Shown: positions 1 to 8,702 of the stretch, in pieces
Layout: each line of letters begins with the position of its first letter
Numbering within the stretch: the first letter of the stretch is position 1
Origin: Bryobacterales bacterium
Lineage (GTDB): Bacteria; Acidobacteriota; Terriglobia; Bryobacterales; Bryobacteraceae
DNA length: 54,098 nt
Direction of reading: 5' to 3'
Assembly: GCA_003167495.1 (NCBI GenBank)
Contig: PMSX01000272.1
Coordinates: 1-54,098 of the forward strand
Notes under the pieces: model-generated
Database searches by the model: none
What the model saw: the letters and a program-made list of their open reading frames with translations, nothing else
Told to the model about the DNA's origin: nothing
Position numbers and translations under genes: made by a program

Positions 1-2
1 TA

Positions 3-134
3 AAGAAAAGAGCCTTCGAACTAAAGGAAAGAGCGCTCGAACTGAAAAAAGAACGCTTCGCAGCGCCTGCTTCGCAAAACCGACCGGCTCCTATCCCCGA
101 AACCACCCCCGGAGACCTCGAAATGGCCGCTTAA
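3..134 (+). CDS. C-terminal end of an unknown protein (5' truncated by window)
   Basis: An open frame enters from the left edge and stops at TAA 132-134; it is too short to stand out as an ORF by itself. The visible 43 residues are strongly charged and hold two near-identical heptad-like units, AFELKER and ALELKKER, followed by a Pro-rich tail ending in GDLEMAA. That suggests a C-terminal helix or coiled coil followed by a disordered tail. The other two forward frames look unlike protein here. No family can be assigned from this fragment. It runs in the same direction as the polysaccharide genes that follow and may belong to the same locus. Confidence 0.55.
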   Translation, partial: KKRAFELKERALELKKERFAAPASQNRPAPIPETTPGDLEMAA

Positions 135-271
135 TCCTGTTGAACATCTCATGCCCTTCACAACCCACGCCCTCAGTGTGCACACTCAAATGCCCTGAGA
201 TTCCACTTCCCAAATCTCCACTCCCACAACAGAGACGGACCCTTGCCGCCACCCAAAAAAAGGAGAAACTA

Positions 272-1144
272 TTGAAATATCTGGCTATTCGCGACGACGA
301 TCTTTGCTTCTTCACGCAACCGGCCGAAATCGAAGCGCTCTATGGGCCGGTCTTCAATCGCGTGCCGGTTTCCTTCGCCTGCGTGAGCCGCACTGTGCCG
401 CAACACCGCGACAAAGTCTTTTCCCATACCGCAGCGCCAGGCCATTATGCCTTGGGAGATAACCGGCCGCTAGTCGATTATGTCCGCTATCTTCTTCACA
501 AGCGCCAGTGCGAAGTCATGGTACACGGCTACACCAATGAGTCCCGCCAGATCAAAGGCTCATGGCAGGCGGAATGCATTTGGAAACCCGCCGCCCAACT
601 CACCGAAGAAATCGTTGCCGGCCGCGATTACCTCACCGGCCTCTTCGGCGTGCGTCCCAGAGTCTTCGTCCCGCCCGGCAACTCCATCGGACCCGCCGGT
701 GTAGCAGCCGCCTCGGCCGCGGGCCTTGATCTCTCTGCTTCACTCTCGCTGCGTCCCAACCACGCTTGGTCGCGGCGCTATGCCGCCAACTACAAGCAGC
801 ACTGGACCTACTGGCTTGCCCATCGCCGCCCCTATCCCTTCACTCTCGATTTCGGCACTCACCGTGAGCTCGCCGCATATGCCCTCGATACCACTGCGGC
901 TTTCGATCACGTCATGTCGTGTCTGCGCTCGTGCGCTGAAGCGGATGCGTCATTCGTTGTGTCCACCCACTACTGGCGCCTTGCCGATGACGAAGGTCTC
1001 CATTCGGCATTGTTGCGCGTCATTGATGCGGCGCTCGATCTAGGTTACTTGCCGGGAACCGTCGCTGAAGCCATTGCCGGCCGCCGTTATCCGCCCAACA
1101 TCGTCAACATCTCACCCAAAGCCAATGCGAATTCCGCTCATTAA
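272..1144 (+). CDS. Polysaccharide deacetylase-like protein (DUF2334/CE4-like fold)
   Basis: I chose TTG 272 because AGGAG at 261-265 lies 6 nt upstream and the protein then opens with KYLAIRDDD, the usual first beta strand and Asp-rich metal motif of this fold. The open frame continues upstream but reads as non-protein. The product is 290 aa with no signal peptide. The Asp cluster is at residues 8-10. A VHGYTNE stretch near residue 90 matches the second metal motif, but the second His of the usual HGYTH is Asn here. Members of the fold remove N- or O-acyl groups from glycans and often sit in exopolysaccharide loci, which fits the adjacent Wzz and glycosyltransferase remnants. The exact substrate is unknown and catalytic competence is uncertain. 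Confidence 0.7.
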   Translation: MKYLAIRDDDLCFFTQPAEIEALYGPVFNRVPVSFACVSRTVPQHRDKVFSHTAAPGHYALGDNRPLVDYVRYLLHKRQCEVMVHGYTNESRQIKGSWQAECIWKPAAQLTEEIVAGRDYLTGLFGVRPRVFVPPGNSIGPAGVAAASAAGLDLSASLSLRPNHAWSRRYAANYKQHWTYWLAHRRPYPFTLDFGTHRELAAYALDTTAAFDHVMSCLRSCAEADASFVVSTHYWRLADDEGLHSALLRVIDAALDLGYLPGTVAEAIAGRRYPPNIVNISPKANANSAH

Positions 1145-1344
1145 TCGGGATTTCGGCGCTCGGCGCCGCGCCACTCTTCGTCAAGCCAGGCGTTGAATGC
1201 CGTTTGAACGTCAGCTCCCTCCACCCCCGCCCAAAAACAGACTACCGTTTATGGAGATTCTTCCCTTAGGCCTTACACTTCCTTTTTTTAAAGCCCAAGA
1301 ATCGTGACAAATCAGACTCTGAACAATCCGCTGAAAGGTGCCGG

Positions 1345-1863
1345 ATGACCGAGAAGGAAACAGCCCTACTGAACCAGTTCTCGGCTCCAGCTCAGGCCGC
1401 TTCAACTTTGCAAACAGGACAAGCCGATATTTCGTTCCTGGAAATCATCGCTAGTCTTTTGCGGCACAAAAAAATGGTGGGCTTCGTCGCACTTGTGACC
1501 ACCTCTCTTGCTGTAGTTCCAATCCTGCTTTGGCCCCCTTTCTATGTTTCGCAAGCCGTCATCCTGCCCCCTCAGCAGTCCCAATCCTCCATCGCCGCGC
1601 TGGCGTCCGGAGCGATAGGCACCGGATTGGGCGGCATAGGCTCCCAGTTGGGTCTGAAGAACCCCGCGGATCTATACATCGCCATCCTGAAGAGCCGCAG
1701 CCTTGCCGATGAGATAATCGCGAAATTTGACCTGCAGAAAATCTACAAAAAGAAGCTGCTGTCCGACACTCGAAAGAAATTGCAATCCCGCGCGATCTTC
1801 ACGAACAGCAAGGAGTCGGCTTGGTCCAAGTCGAGGCAATGGCCTGCGGCACCCCGGTTGTGA
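1345..1863 (+). pseudogene. 5' fragment of a Wzz/GumC-type chain-length determinant, truncated by a deletion junction
   Basis: ATG 1345 has an AAAGG-type ribosome site just upstream. Residues 1-155 are typical of the N-terminal half of a polysaccharide co-polymerase: a cytoplasmic leader, a first membrane segment at about residues 50-72 (VGFVALVTTSLAVVPILLWP), then the periplasmic start with the Gly-rich SQLGLKNPADLYIAILKSR stretch. The family normally runs 350-700 residues with a second C-terminal membrane helix. Here homology stops at TNSKE (about 1815) and the frame ends 15 codons later in residues that read as an out-of-frame glycosyltransferase. The second half is missing. The product would be a membrane-anchored stub of 172 aa, most likely non-functional. 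Confidence 0.75.
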
Positions 1864-2159
1864 ACACCAACATCGACTCTGCCGTACCCGAAGTCTCAGT
1901 TCACGGAATCACCGGTCTGACCGTGCCGCCGAAAAACGCTGAAGAGCTGGCGTCCGCCATTAATCTCCTGCTCAACAATGAGGAACTCCGAAAGCGCTGC
2001 GGTGCCGCCGGTCGGGTACGCGCCGCGAAAGAGTATACAGCCGATCTGATGGCTGAGCGGATTGAAGCCGTTTATGCAGATTTGGGAGTTCCAGCCCAGC
2101 CTCGCTCCACCGTACCTGAGCGGCCGAGATTTCCATGTCCCAGCAGTTGGCAAGGTTAG
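1812..2159 (+). pseudogene. 3' fragment of a GT4-family glycosyltransferase
   Basis: In a different frame from the Wzz fragment, reading begins abruptly at about 1812 with GVGLVQVEAMACGTPVV. This is the conserved E-x7-E region of the GT-B nucleotide-sugar site found near the end of GT4 enzymes. It continues through NTNIDSAVPEVSVHGITGLTVPP and an amphipathic tail to TAG 2157-2159. Only the last 115 or so residues of an enzyme that is normally 360-400 aa are present, with no start codon or ribosome site of their own. The acceptor-binding domain and most of the donor domain are gone. It is the right-hand side of the same junction that truncates the Wzz fragment. Confidence 0.75.
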
Positions 2160-2282
2160 CGGATAAGACCGGATCATCTATGCAGCCCGCCGTCGAGCCA
2201 AAAGCGGAAAGGGTTGAGTAGGCGAGCTGCATCTGGCGCTCGCTATAAGTCGGAAGCACATTCTACAAATAGTCTATCTGTC

Positions 2283-2312
2283 TTGCCAGCGAGCGCTTTC
2301 TCTCGATATACT
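2283..2312 (+). promoter_or_regulatory. Sigma70-like promoter for the Pal-type lipoprotein gene
   Basis: TTGCCA at 2283-2288 and TATACT at 2307-2312 are separated by 18 nt, a good housekeeping promoter match. It lies about 107 nt upstream of the lipoprotein start. No gene was found between the glycosyltransferase fragment and this promoter. Confidence 0.5.
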
Positions 2313-2419
2313 GTGCTAATTCAACATCGTGATCAATTTGATTCGCCAGGCCACTATATGACCCGGGCGAATTTTCCTGCATCTATCTTTAAACGTATGA
2401 GATTTGTAAAGGAGTGTTT

Positions 2420-2998
2420 ATGAAGTCGGAGGCTATTAGAAATCTAAGCCTAGCTGCGGTTTTGATTTTGCTCATTGGGTGCGCGCACAAGAAGGTGGCC
2501 CAAACCCCCCTGCCGCCCGCGCCCGCGCCGGAAGTGGCCAAAGCGCCACCGCCGCCTGAACCGCCGCCCAAGCAGGAGGAACCAAAAGTAGCTGAGGCTA
2601 AGCCCGTGGAGCCTCCACCCGAAGTGAAGGCTCGTATTGAAGACCTGCTCGCCAAGTTACAGGACATTTACTTCGATTACGACAAACACGCCATCCGCGC
2701 CGACGCGGAAACAACTCTTCAAGCGAACGCGGTCGCCCTTCGTGAAATCTTGAAGCAATATCCTGGCTACAAACTCAAAATCGAAGGCTTCTGCGATGAG
2801 CGTGGCTCCGACGAGTACAATTTGGCGCTCGGTGACCGCCGCGCCAAGAATGCCCAGGATTTTCTGGTCAGACTCGGCCTGCCCGCCGATCAACTCGAGA
2901 CTGTGAGTTACGGTAAAGAAAAGCCAGTCTGCACCGAACACAACGAAGATTGCTGGAAAAAGAATCGCCGCGCCCACACCACGCAAAGTTCGTCGTAA
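2420..2998 (+). CDS. pal: Peptidoglycan-associated lipoprotein (Pal/OmpA-C domain)
   Basis: ATG 2420 follows GGAG (2411-2414) at 5 nt, so it is preferred over the in-frame GTG 2414. The 192-residue product has a lipoprotein signal with lipobox LIGC around residue 21, a Pro/Ala/Glu-rich linker to about residue 75, and an OmpA-like peptidoglycan-binding domain. The domain opens with YFDYDKHAIR and contains GFCDERGSDEYNLALGDRRA, the diaminopimelate-binding signature. It should sit in the outer membrane and tether it to the cell wall as part of the Tol-Pal system. No tol genes flank it. The last residues (HTTQSSS) are a short tail. The gene converges on the hydrolase gene with 16 nt between stops. 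Confidence 0.9.
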   Translation: MKSEAIRNLSLAAVLILLIGCAHKKVAQTPLPPAPAPEVAKAPPPPEPPPKQEEPKVAEAKPVEPPPEVKARIEDLLAKLQDIYFDYDKHAIRADAETTLQANAVALREILKQYPGYKLKIEGFCDERGSDEYNLALGDRRAKNAQDFLVRLGLPADQLETVSYGKEKPVCTEHNEDCWKKNRRAHTTQSSS

Positions 2999-3014
2999 CG
3001 TTCTGTCGTAACGT

Positions 3015-3860
3015 TTATAAAAGGCGGCGGATCACAGCGCCCACCGCCGCCTGGGCCAGATACTTTTCAGCGCCGTGGACTTCGGCGAAGCCGTTATCGA
3101 CGATCCAGTCTTCGACGGCGGAGCCGAAGCAATTCTTGAGTTTCTTTTCGATGGCCACGACATCACCTTCGTCGGCGACATTAACCCACCACTTAAGATT
3201 CTCCGGCCATGTTCCAATCCCGGCGACGGGCTGGGGCGTGAGACGGTCAAAGATCAGGTTGCGGATGCCTAGAGGCGAACCCATAGTGATTAATCCTTCG
3301 ATCTTCCATTCGGGATGTGCGCAGATCGCTTCATAGGCGACGACAGTGCCCAGAGAATGGGAGATAACGATCCTGGCGCCGGCGGGCGCGCTTTGTGCGA
3401 TGCGAGCTTGAATCGCTGAACGAATAGCGGGCTCAGACATGTAGCGGTGAACCTGTTTGAGGTTCAGAATGAGGGCACGCTCGGCAAGACCGGCGAAGGT
3501 TTTCGACTGACTGAGGAGGTCGAGCATTCTTTGTACACCGCCTGGAAGAGCAGGGGGAAGAACGGCATCTTCCGGTTTGGGAAGGTTGGGGTCTTTGAGG
3601 CGCGCCTCCTGATACCAAAGCGTCAGGAGTGCTGTTTCGAAACCCGGTTCGACATCGCTCGCATCGAGCGGCGGGTCGGCGGCGGCCAGCACCCCTTTTG
3701 GGAGGAAGAGATCCCCGTAAGCGATGAATTGGAGTTGGTCTGCGAGGGCGGGATCGACGCCGGCGCTGGTGAGGCCTTTAGCGAGGGCGGCTCGCCATTT
3801 TGGTTGTTCCGTGAGGGCAGTAAGACGCTGGTAGCCGATGCCATGGATTCCCGTGATCAT
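3015..3860 (-). CDS. Alpha/beta hydrolase coupled to the caspase-STAND gene (putative effector)
   Basis: This 281-aa protein has no signal peptide or membrane helix. The start codon overlaps the stop of the upstream caspase gene in ATGA (3857-3860), implying translational coupling. An oxyanion-type HG motif, GIHGIG, is at residues 4-9. The nucleophile elbow is SHSLG at 167-171 (Ser169). Likely triad partners are Asp230 or Asp233 in NVADEGD and His262 in EVHGAEKYL. The topology fits cytosolic lipases or esterases. A Pro-rich insert at residues 60-110 may form a lid or a protease-sensitive loop. The pairing suggests it is the effector or a partner of the caspase protein; that role is inference. 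A plain housekeeping esterase is the alternative. Confidence 0.75.
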   Translation of the reverse strand: MITGIHGIGYQRLTALTEQPKWRAALAKGLTSAGVDPALADQLQFIAYGDLFLPKGVLAAADPPLDASDVEPGFETALLTLWYQEARLKDPNLPKPEDAVLPPALPGGVQRMLDLLSQSKTFAGLAERALILNLKQVHRYMSEPAIRSAIQARIAQSAPAGARIVISHSLGTVVAYEAICAHPEWKIEGLITMGSPLGIRNLIFDRLTPQPVAGIGTWPENLKWWVNVADEGDVVAIEKKLKNCFGSAVEDWIVDNGFAEVHGAEKYLAQAAVGAVIRRLL

Positions 3861-6800
3861 ATGTTTAGTTCGATGCAGATAACACCGGAAGCGCAGGCTA
3901 AACAGATGCCATCGCTGTATGCCGCGATGCCGTTTACCTGGGAACCGATTCGGATCTTGAAATATGGTTCGAGAGTGTATAGATTCCAGACGATCACGGC
4001 ACCATCGGGCGCGTCCGAAATCGCAAAGTCTTTAAATAGGGCGAGGCGGGTTAGACGACTCCGCCCTTTGCCAGTGTCGCTGACTCGGAGTAAGGCGACA
4101 GTGGACTTGTCCCACACTTTCAGAATTCCGCTCCAATGACCCGAGACGGCGAAACTAGAGGAGACGGCCAAAGCTGCGGTTTCCATAACGCCTTGTACAG
4201 GGATGCCGATAGGTTCCCCGGTATTGAGGTTCCAACGACAGATGGTGTTTGCGACCCTCGCCCAGAGGACGCCTTCATTGAGTGTCAAGCCGGAGTACAA
4301 GGGTTGATTCACGATGATCGGGTCGAGAGGTCGGAGGGGGTTTAGCGACCAGCGGAGGAGTCTGTGGCCTTTGTCCCCGCTAGCAACAAGAAATTCATCG
4401 TCCATGGCTAGAGAAGAGAACTCCCCGTCTGCGTCACGGATGACGGTGTCGAACTGAGTGGTCAAATTCTTAAGATGAACACTGCCATCATCGGCAATAA
4501 AGGCGAGGAGATTCTTACCGGCCGCGATCGGCGATGCATCGCTATTGCTTAAGCGAACAAATTGTTCTGATGTGTTCGCTAACTTGCCATCGCCGAGATT
4601 CCAGATCTGCAAGCGTTTATCCCAGTTGGCCGTTGCGACGAAGGGTTCGGCAAGGGCTACTTTGGCTGCTCCGGCTGACTTGGAATTAAGGGACCCTAAG
4701 GGCTCAGTCAGGTTTCGGTCCCAGATGCGAACCGAGTTGTCGTCCGCTCCTGAAACGATTGTGTCCCCATCAACAGCCACGCTTCGGACGAATAAGGTAT
4801 GACCCGTCAGTGGACTGCGCAGCAGCTTTCCGGTTTTGGGATCTAGCAGGCGAACCGAGAAGTCGGGACCTCCACAAGCACAGACGAGCGTTTGGTCCGC
4901 AAGGGCAAAGGAATTGACAAACCCCTCCAACGGAATAGGCTCACTCAGCCAGCGTCCCGTCGCCAGATCGTAGCAACAGAAAGTTCGATCGCCAAGTGCC
5001 GCGATTATTCCATTGCCGGCGGTCAAAGATTCGGTGCTCTTCCATTTCGTTTGGATGGTTTTGCTTGCGGCGTCGTCAGCCTTGTCCCAAATTTCGATTT
5101 TTCCATCCTTCCCTCCCGAAACCACCAACCCTTTGACTATGGAAATAGCGTTAACATCACCAATATGTGATTTCCGCGGTTCTCCCACCATTTTGTAGGT
5201 CGATAAGTCCCAGCGGATGATGGTGCCGCCACTATCGCCAGATACCGCAAAACCGTCTCCCAGCGCCACGGCAAGTACTCGTCCCTTATGGCCGGTTAAG
5301 GGTTGACATTCTGGTTTGCCGGACTTTAGATCCCAGAAGCGAACCGTGTCGTCCCAGCCTCCCGACATAGCTAACAAGCCTTGCGCGGCCACGGCCGTGA
5401 CTATGTTGTCGTGTTGGCCCGGGAGTCCGATGGGTTCTCCCCTAGCGGCATTCCAGAAGCGAACAGTTCTGTCATCGCTGCCGGAAACAATGATCCCGTC
5501 AGACAAAGCGACGGCCTTGACCCCGCCCGTATGGCCACGGAGCACTCGATGCGGAGTGGATACTTGCGACCAATTTGTCCATTTGGGATGCCATTTCCGG
5601 CGGATCTTCACCTTTTCACATTCAGCGTCGAGATCGGCCGCACCGTTCTGCTGGGCGACCAATTCGAGGTGCGAAATTCGGTCACTATCATCGCCGTCCA
5701 CTAAACGGTCGGAAGTGAGGCGTAGCCAATTTAGGCGCAGCTTGGATTCGGCCGATTGCAGGTTCGTGGCAGCGGCCAACAAGCGCGGAGTGTTGGCTGC
5801 GGCCAGGAACTTGACGTCGAGCATGGCGAGCTCCAGTAGCTCTGCGTCTCCAGCGGCGGCATAGTTGGCGAAGTACTTCCGCGTGAACCAGTCTGCACGC
5901 AACCAATCTCCTTGCGGGATCGCATTAAAGAGGGCTTGCGCCATTCGCTGTTGGCGGCTGCTGTCTTGCTTGGGGTCGTGGAGAGCGTCGGCAAGCGCCT
6001 GATGGTATAGGCGGTAAACCGGGCGGCCACCGTCTTCGGCGAATTCCGCAATAAAAGCAGCGGCCAGATCGAGCACGGTCCTGACGTCGGTTTGAGTGAA
6101 CAGCTGCCAAACAGAAACTGGCAAGCCCTGACCATACACATAAGCAAGCGGGAGGAGCAATTCGCGGATCTTCGAATCTCCAAGTTTGCTTCGTTCGCCC
6201 AGTTGCTTGAGGTAATCTGCAAAGGCCTCAGGTATGTTCTGTGGGATGCGTTCATGAGCGAGATCAATGACAGAACCACGCTCCATGAGAGCACGCGCAA
6301 TGGTCCGGGCAACCAGGTAATTGCCATTGGCCCGTGCGGCTACCGCGGAAGCTACGGCCGGTGCTTGAGAAGCGTCCTCGCCTTTGTAAGGAGTGTTGCG
6401 TTTTTCCCCTTCAGCAAGAAGAAGACGCTGTACGTAGGAAGCAATGTCAGCGTCGCTGCGGTATTCGGGCAAGTCGAGATCGAGTTGGTCAAAGGCTGGG
6501 CCGAGATTCTTGAGTTCCGGCCGGCGTGTTCCAACAACGACTTGGATATGCGGATAGCCGCTGAGCGGGCGCAGGAGTTTGTCTGCGATATCGCAGGGAT
6601 CTTGGGATTCATCGAGTGAGTCGAAGACAAGAACGGTATGAGTGGCGCGGCCGGCGAACAGTGTGAGAACGTCGTCGGGCTTGCCCTGGAAGCGAAGAGC
6701 AAGTGCCTCTTTCGTCTCGGAAAGAGTCTTACCGCGCAGGTTGAGGGCGAAGGTAATGCAGCCTGGAACGGGGCGAGTGCCGTCGGGCATGGTGGCCAGA

Positions 6801-7828
6801 AACTTTTGGAGTGCGGGTTGTTGCGCTTCCTCGGCATCGGAGGCGACGACGAGATAGCCCAGCAGAGCCGATTTGCCGCTGCCGGGGTCACCTGTGACGG
6901 CGATGGCGCGGCCGTCCGAAATAAGTTGGTTTAGCCACGAAATGATGCGTCGCAGGGCCGCCGTGCGCCCAGTGAAATACCACTGACCGCTTTGGAAGAT
7001 GGCTTCCGAGCCGATGGCGCGGGATTTCCAGTGTTGTTGGAGATCGTTTTGGAAGAAGGGGCGATCTTCAATGGGAATGCCTTGCAGCGCTTCAGTTTTA
7101 AACTTTGGATTGGGAAGAAAGTCGGGCAGTTCGCCCGAGATGGCGCCGATTTGAGTGAGGCTCGCCTCTTGTGACTGTTTGAGTTTGTGCTTGAGGTCTT
7201 CGAGCAGCGTCGTGAGTTCGTAACGGCGGATGGATTCGCCACGGTCAGCGCGAACGAGTTGGTCGAAACTGACCGCGAACTCTCCGTCTTGAGCATATGC
7301 TTTGGGACGGGTGGTGGCGAGGAGCCAAAAGACGCGATCGGGCCTGTTATCGATCAGGTCATTAACGATGCTTTGCGTGTCCAAACCGGCCTGACCGCTA
7401 TTACAGGTGTCGAGAATCACAAGAAGGTTTTTAAGTTCCTTGCTCTCGGCCAAAACCCGGAACAGATCTTCACTTGGCAGCGCGGTTGCAGTGGGACGAT
7501 CCCAATCGGTATTGGGGAGGGAAAGATAGTGTCGATCTCCAATCTTTCCGCCATGCCCGGCGAAATAAAGGATGGCGATGTCTTGGCGGGAAATCGTCTT
7601 TGCCCAGAGGGATAACTTGTTCGTGAGATACGCCCGCGCTACTGCGGGGTCGATCTGGGGGTCCTGGTCTTTGACGCCGGGTTGGAGATTTGTGAGTTCG
7701 GGAAGGTCTTGCCGATAGCCGAGCGTGGCCAGGCAGCCGGCAACCAGCTTTACAGACGTCTCTATTTGGGGAGCGTCTGGCGCGGGAACGCCAATGGCTA
7801 TAAGACGCCGTTCGCCTGCCTGGAGCAT
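3857..7828 (-). CDS. Caspase-like peptidase - STAND/NACHT-type NTPase - 14 WD40 repeats
   Basis: The product is 1323 aa and cytosolic, with no signal. Residues 1-215 form a C14-type caspase domain with catalytic His92 in YFAGHG and Cys142 in ILDTCNSG, both intact. Residues 280-620 are a P-loop NTPase of the STAND class: Walker A GDPGSGKS at 313-320, Walker B TVLVFDSLDE at 398-407, and VVGTRRPE at about 431-438. A helical region follows. From about residue 760 I count 14 WD40-type repeats, enough for two seven-bladed propellers. Known proteins of this layout are threat sensors: the repeats bind a trigger, the NTPase oligomerises, and the caspase cuts targets. It lies 39 nt downstream of proC and is coupled to a hydrolase gene. 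No strong ribosome site precedes ATG 7828. Confidence 0.88.
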   Translation of the reverse strand: MLQAGERRLIAIGVPAPDAPQIETSVKLVAGCLATLGYRQDLPELTNLQPGVKDQDPQIDPAVARAYLTNKLSLWAKTISRQDIAILYFAGHGGKIGDRHYLSLPNTDWDRPTATALPSEDLFRVLAESKELKNLLVILDTCNSGQAGLDTQSIVNDLIDNRPDRVFWLLATTRPKAYAQDGEFAVSFDQLVRADRGESIRRYELTTLLEDLKHKLKQSQEASLTQIGAISGELPDFLPNPKFKTEALQGIPIEDRPFFQNDLQQHWKSRAIGSEAIFQSGQWYFTGRTAALRRIISWLNQLISDGRAIAVTGDPGSGKSALLGYLVVASDAEEAQQPALQKFLATMPDGTRPVPGCITFALNLRGKTLSETKEALALRFQGKPDDVLTLFAGRATHTVLVFDSLDESQDPCDIADKLLRPLSGYPHIQVVVGTRRPELKNLGPAFDQLDLDLPEYRSDADIASYVQRLLLAEGEKRNTPYKGEDASQAPAVASAVAARANGNYLVARTIARALMERGSVIDLAHERIPQNIPEAFADYLKQLGERSKLGDSKIRELLLPLAYVYGQGLPVSVWQLFTQTDVRTVLDLAAAFIAEFAEDGGRPVYRLYHQALADALHDPKQDSSRQQRMAQALFNAIPQGDWLRADWFTRKYFANYAAAGDAELLELAMLDVKFLAAANTPRLLAAATNLQSAESKLRLNWLRLTSDRLVDGDDSDRISHLELVAQQNGAADLDAECEKVKIRRKWHPKWTNWSQVSTPHRVLRGHTGGVKAVALSDGIIVSGSDDRTVRFWNAARGEPIGLPGQHDNIVTAVAAQGLLAMSGGWDDTVRFWDLKSGKPECQPLTGHKGRVLAVALGDGFAVSGDSGGTIIRWDLSTYKMVGEPRKSHIGDVNAISIVKGLVVSGGKDGKIEIWDKADDAASKTIQTKWKSTESLTAGNGIIAALGDRTFCCYDLATGRWLSEPIPLEGFVNSFALADQTLVCACGGPDFSVRLLDPKTGKLLRSPLTGHTLFVRSVAVDGDTIVSGADDNSVRIWDRNLTEPLGSLNSKSAGAAKVALAEPFVATANWDKRLQIWNLGDGKLANTSEQFVRLSNSDASPIAAGKNLLAFIADDGSVHLKNLTTQFDTVIRDADGEFSSLAMDDEFLVASGDKGHRLLRWSLNPLRPLDPIIVNQPLYSGLTLNEGVLWARVANTICRWNLNTGEPIGIPVQGVMETAALAVSSSFAVSGHWSGILKVWDKSTVALLRVSDTGKGRSRLTRLALFKDFAISDAPDGAVIVWNLYTLEPYFKIRIGSQVNGIAAYSDGICLACASGVICIELNI

Positions 7829-7867
7829 GCAGACTAGTGTTCCATAGTTCCACTGCGCGCCGACACT

Positions 7868-8698
7868 CTACGCCGTCAACATCCCCGTCTTCTTCCGCGA
7901 ATGCATCGTTGCCGTTTCCACCGCTGAGATCAGCATCGCCCGCAGCCCGTGCCGTTCTAATTCATGGATCGCCGAAATTGTCACCCCGCCTGGTGTAATC
8001 ACTTGATCCCGCAACACCGCCGGATGCAATCCTGTCTCGCGCACTAACTTTGCCGCGCCCAGCACAGTCTGCTCTGCCAGCTTCGTCGAAACCTCCCTCG
8101 ACAAGCCCATCTTCACCCCGCCTGCGATCAGCGCCTCGATCACCATGTAGACGTAGGCCGGCCCACTTCCCGATAGCGCCGTCACCGCGTCCATCATGTC
8201 TTCTTCGACAAAGCAGACAATGCCCACCGAACGAAAAATCTGTTCCACCACATCTTTGTCTGCCTGTGTCGCCACCGCGTTGTACGATATGCCGGTTGCG
8301 CCTTCTTCCACCACCACCGGAATATTCGGCATCGCCCGGAACACGGCCATGGGACTTCCAGCGTGTTTCTCAATCACCGGCAGAGGCACAGACGCCGCCA
8401 ACGATACCAGAATCTGACCCGGCCGCAGCCCTGGCCGAATCTCTTCAATCAACCCAGCCACCGCCGTCGGCTTCACTCCAACGATGATCACATCGCTATC
8501 CTGCACCGCCGCCAGATTGCCCCCGGCCGTCACCGGAATCATAAACCGCTGTGCCAATTGTTGGGCGTGCTCGTGTGATTTGGTCGTCGCCCGCACTCGT
8601 TGCGCCGTTGTCAGCCCGGCCTTCAAAATACCGCCAATCAACGATCCGCCGATATTCCCCGCACCCAGCACCGCTATTTTTTGTCTGAGTTCCGCCAT
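7868..8698 (-). CDS. proC: Pyrroline-5-carboxylate reductase
   Basis: This 276-aa enzyme performs the last step of proline synthesis, NAD(P)H-dependent reduction of 1-pyrroline-5-carboxylate, in the cytosol. The N-terminal Rossmann motif is VLGAGNIGGSL (residues 9-19). The C-terminal domain carries the family signature around ALSGSGPAYVYMVIEAL and PGGVT near residue 240. Length is normal. Its start lies 4 nt after the stop of the DUF1349/TolB-like gene, and the caspase gene begins 39 nt after its stop, so all four minus-strand genes may share a transcript. The proline link to the neighbours is probably incidental. Confidence 0.95.
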   Translation of the reverse strand: MAELRQKIAVLGAGNIGGSLIGGILKAGLTTAQRVRATTKSHEHAQQLAQRFMIPVTAGGNLAAVQDSDVIIVGVKPTAVAGLIEEIRPGLRPGQILVSLAASVPLPVIEKHAGSPMAVFRAMPNIPVVVEEGATGISYNAVATQADKDVVEQIFRSVGIVCFVEEDMMDAVTALSGSGPAYVYMVIEALIAGGVKMGLSREVSTKLAEQTVLGAAKLVRETGLHPAVLRDQVITPGGVTISAIHELERHGLRAMLISAVETATMHSRKKTGMLTA

Positions 8699-8702
8699 AG
8701 AA

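Noticed and set aside
1896..2259. Minus-strand ORFs covering the glycosyltransferase remnant and the gap after it
   Set aside because: They are antisense to recognisable glycosyltransferase coding and have no family motif or ribosome site.
2992..3015. Direct repeat GTCGTAACGTT twice between pal and the hydrolase gene
   Set aside because: An 11-bp repeat with no stem or T tract; too short to call a terminator or element.
3447..4139. Plus-strand ORF of 230 codons
   Set aside because: Antisense to the hydrolase and the end of the caspase gene, both of which have strong motifs.
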